Assembly: GCA_964393275.1 (NCBI GenBank)
Contig: CAYMTA010000007.1
Span: 55,948 to 119,947 of the forward strand
Length of the DNA stretch: 64,000 bases
Source of the DNA: SLRI01 sp964393275
GTDB taxonomy: Bacteria > Pseudomonadota > Alphaproteobacteria > Geminicoccales > Geminicoccaceae
Reading direction: 5' to 3'
Below, piece after piece: positions 33,497 to 41,921 of this stretch (position 1 is the first letter of the stretch; every line of letters starts with the position of its first letter). The notes under the pieces were generated by a model. That model saw only the letters and a list, made by a program, of their open reading frames with translations. It was not told where the DNA came from and did no database searches. Both the position numbers and the translations under genes were made by a program.

Positions 33497-35088
33497 CCTG
33501 GCGCTCCTCGCTGGGGCCGCCGGCTCTCGCGGCGGCGGAAATCGTCGATCATGGCCATGGGCTGCTGCCGGAAGAGCCGCCCGTCCATGCGAGCGGGCGT
33601 GTCCGGCACCTCGACCGGAAAGCCGATGCGCTCCAGGACATCGCGGCGCACGTCGATGCCGGGGGCGACCTCCTCGAGGCGGAGCCCGTTCTCGGCCAGG
33701 CGGAAGACGGCGCGGTCGGTGATGTACATGACCTCCTGGCCGCGTTCCCTGGCATAGGCGCCGTTGAAGGTCACCTGGCCGACCTCGCCGACCCACTTCT
33801 GCGTGCGGCCGTCCTGGCGGAGGTCGAGGCCGCCCTTGCCGTCCGGGGCGATGTCGAGCCCGCCCGTGGTCAGCGTGCCGGAGAAGACGACCTTCCTGGC
33901 CCCCTGGCTGATATTGATGAAGCCGCCCGGGCCGTTCACCGACTTGCCGTAGCGGCTGACGTTGACGTTGCCCTCTGCATCCACCTCGGCGAAGGAGAGA
34001 TAGGCGATGTCGAGCCCGCCGCCGTCGTAGAAGTCGAACTGGTAGGGCTGGTCGGCCATCATGTCGTAGTTGACGCCGGCGCCGGCGTCCTTGCCGACCG
34101 CCGGCACGCCGCCGATGATCCCCTGCTCCACGGTGAGCGTGACCTCGCGGTAGAAGCCCTCCTCGACCGCGACAGCCGAGATGCCGTTGGAGACGCCGAA
34201 GCCGAGATTGACCACGGCGCCGGGGAAGAGCTCCATGGCCCCCCGCCGGGCGATCACCTTGCGGATGTCGAAAAGGATCGGCTGCATGCTGCGCTCGGCC
34301 AGCCTGATGTCGCCGGCATAGGCAGCACTCTGGCGGGTCTGGTAGGTCTGGCGCTGGTCGGGATCGACGATGACGTAGTCGACGACCACGCCCGGCACCT
34401 TGACCAGCTTGCCCGGGATGGTGCCGGCTGCAGCCACCTGCCTGACCTGGGCGATGACGATGCCGCCGTGCAGATGGGCGGCGCCGGCGATCGAGAAATT
34501 CTCGCCGAAGAACGCCTCGTCCTCCATCGAGATGTTGCCGCGCTCGTCGGCGGTGGTGCCGCGGATGACCGCGACGTCGACCGGGAAGCTGCGATAGAGC
34601 AGGTACTCCTCGCCCCGGATGGTGACCAGATCGACCAGGTCCTCGGTCGAGCGCGGGCTCTGCCGGCCGCCGCCGTGGCGGGGGTCGATGAAGGTGTGCA
34701 GGCCTGTGCGGGTCAGAAGGCCGGGGCGGCCCGCCGCCATGTCGCGGCAGAGCTGCGACAGGGCACCCTGCGGCAGGGTGTAGGCCTCGATCTCGTCCGC
34801 GATCGCCATCGCGGCGAAGCCGGGGCAGTTGTTGAAGCCGCCGCTGACCACCCGCCGGGCGAGGCCCGGCAGGGCCAGGATGTTGAAGCCGGTAGCCTCC
34901 CAGTCGCCGATCGAGACGACGCTGACGAGGGCGAGGTCACGCGGGCTGCCGCTCTCGCGGTAGCGGGCGGCCAGGGCCTCGATGAAGGCTTCCGGCACGG
35001 CATGGCCGCCGCCCGAGCCGCCGATCAGGACGCAGTCCCTGGGCTTGACCAGGCGGGCGGCCTCGGCGGCCGTGATGAATTCGACCAT
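33493..35088 (-). CDS. Acyl-CoA:acetate/3-ketoacid CoA-transferase, YdiF/PCT type (type I)
   Basis: Fused alpha-beta type I CoA-transferase of 531 residues. ATG 35088 has GAGG six bases upstream. The alpha part opens FITAAEAARLVKPRDCVLIG and has GGFNNCPGFAAMAIADEIEA. The beta part carries the catalytic glutamate, Glu321, in TVEQGIIGGVPA, which forms a glutamyl-CoA thioester in this family. It follows an SDR by eight bases and precedes the enoyl-CoA hydratase with an ATGA overlap. Family members use acetate, propionate, lactate, 3-oxo acids or short dicarboxylates; the acid here is unknown. Confidence 0.92.
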   Translation of the reverse strand: MVEFITAAEAARLVKPRDCVLIGGSGGGHAVPEAFIEALAARYRESGSPRDLALVSVVSIGDWEATGFNILALPGLARRVVSGGFNNCPGFAAMAIADEIEAYTLPQGALSQLCRDMAAGRPGLLTRTGLHTFIDPRHGGGRQSPRSTEDLVDLVTIRGEEYLLYRSFPVDVAVIRGTTADERGNISMEDEAFFGENFSIAGAAHLHGGIVIAQVRQVAAAGTIPGKLVKVPGVVVDYVIVDPDQRQTYQTRQSAAYAGDIRLAERSMQPILFDIRKVIARRGAMELFPGAVVNLGFGVSNGISAVAVEEGFYREVTLTVEQGIIGGVPAVGKDAGAGVNYDMMADQPYQFDFYDGGGLDIAYLSFAEVDAEGNVNVSRYGKSVNGPGGFINISQGARKVVFSGTLTTGGLDIAPDGKGGLDLRQDGRTQKWVGEVGQVTFNGAYARERGQEVMYITDRAVFRLAENGLRLEEVAPGIDVRRDVLERIGFPVEVPDTPARMDGRLFRQQPMAMIDDFRRRESRRPQRGAPG

Positions 35089-35096
35089 GCGGCGCC

Positions 35097-35840
35097 TCAG
35101 TCCATGACCTGCTGGCCGCCATCGACGCCGAGGACCTCGGCGGTGACGTAGCCGTTGCACATGAGATAGATGGCCGCCTGGGCGGCCTCCTCGGCGGTGC
35201 CGATGCGGCCGACCGGTAGCCGGCTGCCGAGTGCTGCGTAGCGCTCCTCCTTGTCGTGGGCGTGGAGGACGTCGTTCAGGGGCGTGTCGGTGAGCCCCGG
35301 CGCGATGGTGTTGATCCTCACACCCTGCCTCGCGAATTCGAGCGCCAGCGAGCGGGTGGCGGCGTTGATCGCCCCGTTGATGCAGGCCCCCATGAGGTAG
35401 CCCTTGACCGGGCGGACCGCCGCGACGCCGCTGTAGAGGACGATGCTGCCGCCCTGGCGGAGGTGTGGGCGCGCATCGAAGCAGGCCCAGAAGGGCCCCC
35501 AGAACTTGCTCTCGAAGGATTCCCTGGCGCCGGCGTCGTCGAGGTCCTGGTAGAGGATCGGCTTCACGGTCGACCCCGGCAGCACGAGGTGATCGAAGGG
35601 GGCGTGGGTGGCCATGAACGAGGCGACCGCCGCCCGGTCCTCGATCCGGAGCGCCGTCCAGGGCACGGGTGCCCCGGCCAGCTTCCCCAGTCGCGCCGCC
35701 GCCTCCTCCAGCTTCTCCCGGCCGCGTGCCGCGATGGCGACCCGGGCCCCGAGCTCGATCGCCGCCTTCGCGGTCGCATGGCCCATGCCGTAGGAGCCGC
35801 CGATGACGAGCACCCGCTTGCCGCTCAGATCGAAGATCAT
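35097..35840 (-). CDS. Atypical SDR lacking the catalytic Tyr and Lys
   Basis: Rossmann-fold protein of 247 residues from ATG 35840 (MIFDLSGKRVLVIGGSYGMG). Cofactor-loop glycines and an Arg-rich beta-2 turn (AARGREKL) fit NADP(H) binding. Aligned back from TRSLALEFA, the positions of the YxxxK pair are Gly and Asn (GACINGAINAATRSLALE), so the usual proton donor is absent. I know an SDR subgroup with N-G-A in this place, so the gene is not necessarily damaged. Its C-terminus (YVTAEVLGVDGGQQVMD) is normal. It lies between MaoC and CoA-transferase genes; its activity is uncertain. Confidence 0.82.
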   Translation of the reverse strand: MIFDLSGKRVLVIGGSYGMGHATAKAAIELGARVAIAARGREKLEEAAARLGKLAGAPVPWTALRIEDRAAVASFMATHAPFDHLVLPGSTVKPILYQDLDDAGARESFESKFWGPFWACFDARPHLRQGGSIVLYSGVAAVRPVKGYLMGACINGAINAATRSLALEFARQGVRINTIAPGLTDTPLNDVLHAHDKEERYAALGSRLPVGRIGTAEEAAQAAIYLMCNGYVTAEVLGVDGGQQVMD

Positions 35841-35863
35841 CTTCTGCCCTCGGCTAGCGACCG

Positions 35864-36307
35864 TCACGTGCGGTCGTTGGGGACCCATTTGAGGATGTGC
35901 TGGCCGATCGCCACCGTCTCGCCCGACTGGTTCTTGACCTTGATGTCGCCGGTCGAGCGGCGGCGCTCCGGATCGATGGCGGCGATCTCGTAGTGCACCG
36001 TGATGGTGTCGCCGATGAAGACCGGGGCGAGGAAGCGGATCCGGTCGTAGCCGAGCGAGACCGGCGTCTCCTCGTCGCCGATCCCCTGGCACTGGTCGAT
36101 CATTCTGGTCGAGGCGGTCGACATGAAGCCGACCAAAAGCGCGCCATGGGCGATCCTTCGCCCGTAGCTGGTCTTCTTCATGAACTCCTCGTTCACGTGG
36201 TTGCCGGAGAAGTCGCCGGTCACGCCCGCATAGACGTAGACGTCGCTCTCGCCGACCGTCTTCGCGACCTCGACCCTGTCGCCGATCTTGACGTAGAAAT
36301 CCGCCAC
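35864..36307 (-). CDS. MaoC-like (R)-specific enoyl-CoA hydratase/dehydratase, second copy
   Basis: Hot-dog protein of 147 residues with the catalytic Asp and His in GVTGDFSGNHVNEE, plus YGRRIAHGALLVGF and PVFIGDTITVHYEI. It starts at GTG 36307 with GAGGGACTGAG upstream. It is clearly paralogous to the gene at 20169-20612 and has the same length. It lies 27 bases after the CaiB-family gene, and CaiB-MaoC pairs commonly act in sequence on a dicarboxylic or branched acyl-CoA. Hydration of an alpha,beta-unsaturated acyl-CoA is expected. Confidence 0.88.
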   Translation of the reverse strand: MADFYVKIGDRVEVAKTVGESDVYVYAGVTGDFSGNHVNEEFMKKTSYGRRIAHGALLVGFMSTASTRMIDQCQGIGDEETPVSLGYDRIRFLAPVFIGDTITVHYEIAAIDPERRRSTGDIKVKNQSGETVAIGQHILKWVPNDRT

Positions 36308-36334
36308 CTCAGTCCCTCTTCTTTCTGCTGGCGC

Positions 36335-37525
36335 CTAGCGCGGCGCGTGAACGACGCCGTTTTCCAGGAGCTTCTCGATCTCCGCCTCGCCGTAGCCGGC
36401 CTCGGTCAGCACGTCGCGCGTGTCGGCGCCGGCCTCGAGCGCGAAGCTGGGCTTTGCCGGGGCGGCGCCGTCATAGCGGTTGGGGTGGCTGACGAGGCGG
36501 ATGGTCTCGCCATTGACCTCGAAGTCCTGGAAGACCTGGTTGTGCTGGACCTGCGGGTTGGCCGCCAGGTCGTCGAAATTCTCGACCCTGCCATACCACA
36601 TCGCCTCGGCGTCGAAGGCGGCGGCGAGGTCGGCGAAGGAGCGGTGGCTGACCGCCACGGCGACGATGGCGGCGATCGCGTCGCGATCGGCGTACTGGTC
36701 CCTGCCGATATAGGGGTCGAGGGCGCCGGTCCCGAGCGAGCGGGCCAGCTTCTCCACCGGATTGAGCGAGAGGGCGAGCCAGCCATCGGCGATGCGGTAG
36801 ATGCCGTAGGGCGCCTCGTGGAACCAGGTGGCGAGGTTCTCCTGGCGGTCGAGGGCCTGGTCGCCCTTGCCCGCGGCATAATAGTGGACCAGCGACTCCA
36901 TCTGCATGTCGATGCCGGCGCCGAGCAGGCTCGACTCGACCCGGGTGCCCAGGCCGGTGCGCAGCCATTTGACGTAGGCGCCGAGGATGCCGAGGGCGAA
37001 GAGGGCGCCGCCATGCTGGTCGACGGCGGCGGCACCGATCGCGGTCGGTCGGCGGTCGCCGCCGCCATTGGCCGAGATGATGCCGGACATCGCCTGGATG
37101 AGCAGGTCCTGGCCCGGCCGCTCGACATAGGGGCCGCTGGCGCCGAAGCCCGAGGCCGAGGCGTAGATGATGTCGGGCTTGCGCGCCTTGACCTCGGCAT
37201 AGCCGAAGCCGAGCCGATCGAGCGTGCCCGGGCGGAAGTTCTCGGCGACGGCGTGGCACTTCTCGATCATGCGGAGCACGATCTCCTTCGCCTCGGGCCG
37301 CTTCAGGTCGATGGCGATGCTGCGGGCGTTGCGGTTGGCGCAGAGGTAGAAGGCGCTCACCCCGCCGACCTTGATCCGCCCGGCACCCGCCCAGACGCGC
37401 TCGTAGGAGCCCCTGGGCGGCTCGATGCGAATGATCTCGGCACCCATGTCGCCCAGATACTGCATGGCGGCCGGGCCCTGCAGGAAATGGCAAAAGCTCA
37501 CGATCTTCATGCCGTCGAGCAGCAC
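36335..37525 (-). CDS. CaiB/BaiF family (type III) CoA-transferase, second copy
   Basis: A 396-residue family member starting MLLDGMKIVSFCHFLQGPAA. The catalytic Asp is in GAAAVDQHGGALFALGILGA, with the NFRPGTLDRLGFGY and PGQDLLIQAMSG blocks. It resembles the copy at 26814-28013 in the same features (FNHFLLGP versus FCHFLQGP) but differs enough to have its own substrate. It is the first gene of the leftward unit 37525-31428. Its upstream region carries a 39-bp palindrome and two operator-like elements, so it is likely controlled with the divergent cupin gene. Confidence 0.92.
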   Translation of the reverse strand: MLLDGMKIVSFCHFLQGPAAMQYLGDMGAEIIRIEPPRGSYERVWAGAGRIKVGGVSAFYLCANRNARSIAIDLKRPEAKEIVLRMIEKCHAVAENFRPGTLDRLGFGYAEVKARKPDIIYASASGFGASGPYVERPGQDLLIQAMSGIISANGGGDRRPTAIGAAAVDQHGGALFALGILGAYVKWLRTGLGTRVESSLLGAGIDMQMESLVHYYAAGKGDQALDRQENLATWFHEAPYGIYRIADGWLALSLNPVEKLARSLGTGALDPYIGRDQYADRDAIAAIVAVAVSHRSFADLAAAFDAEAMWYGRVENFDDLAANPQVQHNQVFQDFEVNGETIRLVSHPNRYDGAAPAKPSFALEAGADTRDVLTEAGYGEAEIEKLLENGVVHAPR

Positions 37526-37586
37526 GCGCCTCGCTCCCTGAAATCGTACCCGCCTGACTGCGAGCGGGTGGCCGCCGAGCCCATGC

Positions 37587-37625
37587 CCGCGTGGCTCCCT
37601 ACTTACATATCAGGAAGCCACGCGG
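37587..37625. promoter_or_regulatory. 39-bp palindrome enclosing an operator-like element
   Basis: A perfect 10-bp arm pair (CCGCGTGGCT, 37587-37596, and 37616-37625) encloses 19 bases. These add a further CCT/AGG pair and centre on CTTACATATCAG (37602-37613). It lies 62 bases upstream of the leftward CaiB start. It may be a regulator-binding site, a hairpin in the 5' transcript, or both. Confidence 0.6.
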
Positions 37626-37725
37626 TAGGGGTGTCGTCAAGGTCCACGATCCGAAAAGGGGGCGCTCGGGCCCACAGGTCCCGGATCCTGCTCGGCGATT
37701 GACGCGGCCGTGCGCCCATGCTTTC

Positions 37726-37741
37726 CTGACTTACATGTCAG
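37726..37741. promoter_or_regulatory. Palindromic operator-like element upstream of the cupin gene
   Basis: CTGACTTACATGTCAG has perfect 5-base arms and includes CTTACATGTCAG, matching the elements at 37602 and 30719. It lies 23 bases before ATG 37765, just after a TTGACG (37699-37704) that could be a -35 element. A protein here would block transcription of the rightward unit. Confidence 0.58.
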
Positions 37742-37764
37742 TGCGCATGGGAGGGGGACGTGCC

Positions 37765-38283
37765 ATGGAGAAGACGGAGGAGAGGCTGGGCGACGCGAAG
37801 GTTCTCGGGCCCGAGGGTGGCGAGAGCCACTGGCAGCCGGTGCCGGCCAACGGTTATGTGCGCTGCCTCTTCAGCGACAGCACGGTGAAGAGCACCAACC
37901 GCTTCGCCATGGGCACGCAGACCGTGGCACCCGGCTGCTTCATCCGCGAGCACACCCACGACAGGAACGAGGAGATCATCTTCGTCATCGGCGGACGGGG
38001 ATTCGTCAAGCTGGACGGCGAGGAGCACCCGCTCGAGCCGGGCTCGGCCGTGTTCCTCGGCGTGAACAGGAAGCACATGTTCATCAACCCCGGGCCCGAG
38101 CCCCTGACCTTCGTCTGGTACTTCACGCCGGGCGGGCTCGACGACTTCTTCGCCCAGATCGGGCGCGAGCGGACGCCCGGCGAGCCGACGCCGGAGCCTT
38201 TTGCCAGGCCCGACAACGTGGCCGAGATCGAGAAGCGCACGGTCTTCGGCTGGACCGACCAGGACTTCGCCAACCGCGATTGA
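37765..38283 (+). CDS. Cupin domain protein
   Basis: Small beta-barrel protein of 172 residues. The metal-binding motif 1 is REHTHDRNEEIIFVIGGRG (two His and a Glu), and motif 2 is PGSAVFLGVNRKHMFINPG with the fourth ligand His. Start ATG 37765 follows GGAGGGGGACGTGCC, an excellent ribosome site; an upstream in-frame extension has no such site. It precedes the proline-racemase-family gene by 27 bases, probably in one transcript. Cupins of this size are often isomerases, dioxygenases or ligand sensors in catabolic operons. Its reaction is unknown. Confidence 0.85.
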   Translation: MEKTEERLGDAKVLGPEGGESHWQPVPANGYVRCLFSDSTVKSTNRFAMGTQTVAPGCFIREHTHDRNEEIIFVIGGRGFVKLDGEEHPLEPGSAVFLGVNRKHMFINPGPEPLTFVWYFTPGGLDDFFAQIGRERTPGEPTPEPFARPDNVAEIEKRTVFGWTDQDFANRD

Positions 38284-38310
38284 GGCTGCGTGCCGGGAAG
38301 GGAGTGGGCG

Positions 38311-39345
38311 ATGCGGTTCAAGCGCATGGTCACGGTCGTCGGCGCGCATGCCGAGGGCGAGCTCAACGAGGTGATCACGGGCGGCGTGGTGGACGTGCCG
38401 GGCCGCACCATGTTCGACAAGATGCGTCATCTGGAGACCGAGGCCGACGAGCTTCGCCAGTTCCTGCTGAACGAGCCGCGCGGCAAGGTGCAGCAATGCG
38501 TCAACCTCGTCCTGCCGTCGTCGCATCCGGACGCCGCCATGGGCTTCGTCATCATGGAATCGGACTACTACGTGCCGATGTCCGGGACCAACACGATCTG
38601 CACCGTCACCGTCCTGCTCGAGACCGGCATGATCGCGATGCAGGAGCCGGTGACGAAGGTGACGCTGGAGGTGCCGGCCGGGCTGATCGAGGTCACGGCC
38701 ACCTGTCGGAACGGCAAGTGCGAGCGGGTGGCCTTCCGCAACGTGCCGTCCTTCGTCTTCGGCCTGGATTTGCCGCTCGAGGTCGAGGGGCTCGGCACGC
38801 TCACGGTCGACGTCGCCTATGGCGGCATGATCTACGTGCTGGTCGATGCCGCAGCACTCGGGTTCGAGGTGACCTCGGCCGAGGGGGCGGCCATGGTCGA
38901 GACGGGCGAGCGGATCAAGGCAGCGGCGGCCGTGCAGATCCCGGCCGTGCATCCCGAGAATCCGCTTATTCACACCATCAACCAGACGCTGTTCGCGGCC
39001 CCCTTGCGGAGCGACGCCTCGGGCAAGCGGGCGCGGAATGCCGTGGTGGTCTCGCCCGGCCGGCTGGACCGGTCGCCTTGCGGTACGGGCACCAGCTCCA
39101 GGCTGGCCGTCATGCACGCCCGGGGCCAGATCGAGGTCGGCGAAACCTTCACCCATGAATCGGTGATCGGCACGACGTTCGGCGGCAAGGTTCTGGAGAC
39201 GACGACAGTGGCCGGCCGGCCGGCGATCGTGCCGGAGATCTCGGGCCAGGGCTGGATCACCGCCTTTCACCAGTACGTGCTCGACCCGACCGACCCCTTC
39301 CCGACCGGCTATCGGGTCGGCGACATGTGGCGCAATCAGGGCTGA
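38311..39345 (+). CDS. Proline racemase superfamily protein, Ser/Cys type
   Basis: A 344-residue diaminopimelate-epimerase-fold protein, usual for hydroxyproline 2-epimerases, proline racemases and trans-3-hydroxyproline dehydratases. The second catalytic residue is Cys257 in DRSPCGTGTSS. The first site, MCGHG in racemases, reads MSGTNTI, so Ser91 replaces Cys and Thr93 replaces His. Ser/Cys members exist in this superfamily and are reported with epimerase or dehydratase activity, so loss of function is not implied, but proline racemase is unlikely. ATG 38311 has GGAG upstream. It follows the cupin gene and ends this transcript. A role in 3- or 4-hydroxyproline or a related imino acid is inferred. 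Confidence 0.85.
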   Translation: MRFKRMVTVVGAHAEGELNEVITGGVVDVPGRTMFDKMRHLETEADELRQFLLNEPRGKVQQCVNLVLPSSHPDAAMGFVIMESDYYVPMSGTNTICTVTVLLETGMIAMQEPVTKVTLEVPAGLIEVTATCRNGKCERVAFRNVPSFVFGLDLPLEVEGLGTLTVDVAYGGMIYVLVDAAALGFEVTSAEGAAMVETGERIKAAAAVQIPAVHPENPLIHTINQTLFAAPLRSDASGKRARNAVVVSPGRLDRSPCGTGTSSRLAVMHARGQIEVGETFTHESVIGTTFGGKVLETTTVAGRPAIVPEISGQGWITAFHQYVLDPTDPFPTGYRVGDMWRNQG

Positions 39346-39348
39346 CGT

Positions 39349-40329
39349 TCAGCGGACCCGAAGGGCGGCATTGCCCAGCAACGCCGCCGCTTCGCCGACA
39401 ATGGCGTCGACAATGGCGCGGACCGGCCGGATCTCGCGAATGAGGCCCGCCGCCTCGCCGACGAAGACGCCGGTGTCGTCGACCTCGCCGGCTCGAAAGC
39501 CCTGCCAGTAGCGCTCGGCTTCGGCCGCGACGGTCGACGGCTCGGCGAGCGCCGGCTCGCGGCCGTGCCAGTCCATGACGAAGCGGGTGCGAAGGGCGCG
39601 CCCGCTGAACCCGTCGGGCCAGTCGAGGCCGCGCACAACGTCGATGACGCCGGTCTTGATGGTGGCATCGCCATCGGCCGCGAGAATGGCCAATTTGAAG
39701 CCCGGCGGGGCCAACGATTCCTCGCTGGCGACGAGGCGGGAGCCGATCAGGACGCCGTCGGCGCCGAGCATCAGGGCGGCCGCGAGCCCGCGCCCGTCGG
39801 CGATGCCCCCGGCGGCGACGAGGAGGATTTCGGGCGCTTCATGGGCGAGCCAGTCGGCGATCTCGGGGACGAGGGTCAGGGTCGCCCGATGGCCGCCATG
39901 GCCGCCGGCTTCGCCGCCCTGGGCGACCAGGATGTCGGCCCCGGCCGCCAAGGCGGCACGGGCGTGGGCCATGGTCTGGACCTGGCAGATCAGCCTGGCA
40001 CCGGCTCCCCGAACGGCGGCGGCGAAGGGCTCGACCGCGCCGAAGGACAGCATCACGGCCGCGGGCCGGCGGGCCAGCACGGCATCGAGCAGCTCGGGCT
40101 TCCTGGCCAGCGACCAGGTGATGAAGCCGCAGCCGATCCGGGCGTTGCCGGCGGCGGCGAGTTCGCGCTCCAGCCATTGGGCGTCGCCGTAGCCGCCGCC
40201 CAGCAGCCCGAGGCCGCCGGCGTTCGACATGGCCGCGGCCAGCCGACCGCCGGCGATGAAGCCCATGGGTGCCGAGATGATCGGGTGCTCGATCCCGAGC
40301 CGTTCCGTCAGGCGCGTTCGCAGCCGCAT
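39349..40329 (-). CDS. Nitronate monooxygenase family FMN enzyme
   Basis: TIM-barrel flavoprotein of 326 residues (2-nitropropane dioxygenase / FabK-like family). The N-terminus RLGIEHPIISAPMGFIAGGR is the standard opening. The FMN-phosphate and active-site region is LVAQGGEAGGHGGH, and GGIADGRGLAAALMLGADGV is the second FMN block. It may oxidise nitronates such as 3-nitropropionate, or be one of the many family members of other function. It converges with the proline-racemase-family gene, with only three bases between stops, and is separated by 65 bases from the TTT transporter genes. Confidence 0.85.
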   Translation of the reverse strand: MRLRTRLTERLGIEHPIISAPMGFIAGGRLAAAMSNAGGLGLLGGGYGDAQWLERELAAAGNARIGCGFITWSLARKPELLDAVLARRPAAVMLSFGAVEPFAAAVRGAGARLICQVQTMAHARAALAAGADILVAQGGEAGGHGGHRATLTLVPEIADWLAHEAPEILLVAAGGIADGRGLAAALMLGADGVLIGSRLVASEESLAPPGFKLAILAADGDATIKTGVIDVVRGLDWPDGFSGRALRTRFVMDWHGREPALAEPSTVAAEAERYWQGFRAGEVDDTGVFVGEAAGLIREIRPVRAIVDAIVGEAAALLGNAALRVR

Positions 40330-40394
40330 CGGCGTTGCTTTCGTGGCGTGGGGCGGGACCCGCTTCTAGCAGCGCCGCCCCGGCGCCGGAAGGC

Positions 40395-41918
40395 TCAGCC
40401 GGCCCGGCGGAGACGGGCGGCGAGCCTGCCGCGCCAGCGGCGGTAGGCGGGGACCTGGGCCAGGACGGTGAGCAGGATGGCGGCGATGAGGATCAGGCTC
40501 ACGGGCCGGGTGAAGAAGTCGAAAGGATCGCCCTGGCTCACCATGAGGGCGCGCCGCAGGTTCTCGTCGGCCATGGGACCGAGAATCACGCCGATCACCA
40601 GCGGGGCTATCGGGTAGTCCATCTCGGTCAGCGCGTAGGCGGCGATGCCGACCGCCACCATGAGGTAGAGGTTGGTGATGTTGAGGCCGAGGGCGTAGGA
40701 GCCGAGGACCGAGAGGAGCGCCACGATCGGCAAGAAGAGGCTCGCCGGCACGCGCAGGAGCTTGATGACCTGGCGGGCCAGGATGATGCCGTTGAGCCAC
40801 ATGGCGGCCGAGGCCAGGACCATGATGGCGGCGAGCTCGACGAGGAAGGTCGGCTGCTGGATCGAGAGCATGGGCCCAGGCGTCAGGCCGTGCAGCATGA
40901 GGGCGCCGAGCAGCATGACGGCGGGCGGCGAGCCCGGGATGCCGAGCGTCACGAGAGGGATGAGGGCGCCGCCGATGCAGGCGTTGTTGGCGGTCTCGCA
41001 CGAGATGAGGCCGACGGGCTCGCCCTGGCCGAAGCGCTCGGGGTGGGGCGAACCGTTCTTCGCGGCACCGTACGAGACCCAGCCGGCGATGTCCTCGCCC
41101 ACCCCGGGGACGGCGCCGATGCCGACGCCGATCAGGGCCGAGCGGACGATGTGGCGGAGATTCTTCGAGATCGTCCGGAAGTCGGGGACGATGCGGCCGA
41201 CCGCCTGGACGGCGGCGAGCGGCGCCTTCGAGCGCAGCGTGCCGATGATCTGCGGGATGGCGAAGGCGCCGATCAGCACCGGGACGACCTCGATGCCGGA
41301 ATCGAGGGCGTGGATGTCGAAGGTGTAGCGCGGGTAGTACATCAGCTTGTCGCGGCCGATGCAGGCGAGGGCGAGGCCGAGGAAGCCCGCGATCCAGCCC
41401 TTGACGACGAGATCGGGGCTGGTCAGCGAGCCGGAGATGATGATGCCGAAAAGCGCCAGCAGGAAGAACTCGTAGGAGGTGAACTGCAGCGCCAGCTCGA
41501 CGATCAAGGGTGCCGTCAGCACCAACGCCAGCATGCCGAGCAGCGTGCCGATGAAGGAGGCGGTGGTGGTCAGGCCCAGCGCCCGCCCGCCCTCGCCCCT
41601 CCGGGCCATGGGGTAGCCGTCCATGGCGGTCGCGGCCGAGGCGGCGGTGCCCGGGATGTTGAGCAGGATGGCCGAGTACGAGCCGCCATAGATGGCGCCG
41701 ACATAGAGCGCGATCAGCGAGACCAGCGCCAGGTCGAGGTCGAAGCCGTAGGTGAGCGTGGTCAGCAAGCCGACGCCGAGCGTGGCGGTGAGGCCCGGCA
41801 GGGCGCCGAAGACGATGCCGAGCAGGCTCGAGCCCATGAGCACCGCGACCATGGTCGGCTGCGACAGGAGGTGGCCGAGGGCTGCCACGAAGGCCAGGAG
41901 CTGGTCGGCGATGGACAT
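40395..41918 (-). CDS. tctA: Tripartite tricarboxylate transporter large permease, TctA family
   Basis: Polytopic membrane protein of 507 residues with about twelve segments. The signature loop is FGALPGLTATLGVGLLTTL near residue 37, and the duplicated one is SALIGVGIGAVPGVGEDIAG. MYPKGEGGRAL-like text appears as MARRGEGGRALGLTT. Together with TctB and the Bug-type binding protein it imports a carboxylate by secondary transport. It is last in the leftward unit TctC-TctB-TctA and starts three bases after the TctB stop. A second complete set is at 54467-57505. The substrate cannot be deduced. Confidence 0.94.
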   Translation of the reverse strand: MSIADQLLAFVAALGHLLSQPTMVAVLMGSSLLGIVFGALPGLTATLGVGLLTTLTYGFDLDLALVSLIALYVGAIYGGSYSAILLNIPGTAASAATAMDGYPMARRGEGGRALGLTTTASFIGTLLGMLALVLTAPLIVELALQFTSYEFFLLALFGIIISGSLTSPDLVVKGWIAGFLGLALACIGRDKLMYYPRYTFDIHALDSGIEVVPVLIGAFAIPQIIGTLRSKAPLAAVQAVGRIVPDFRTISKNLRHIVRSALIGVGIGAVPGVGEDIAGWVSYGAAKNGSPHPERFGQGEPVGLISCETANNACIGGALIPLVTLGIPGSPPAVMLLGALMLHGLTPGPMLSIQQPTFLVELAAIMVLASAAMWLNGIILARQVIKLLRVPASLFLPIVALLSVLGSYALGLNITNLYLMVAVGIAAYALTEMDYPIAPLVIGVILGPMADENLRRALMVSQGDPFDFFTRPVSLILIAAILLTVLAQVPAYRRWRGRLAARLRRAG

Positions 41919-41921
41919 GGG

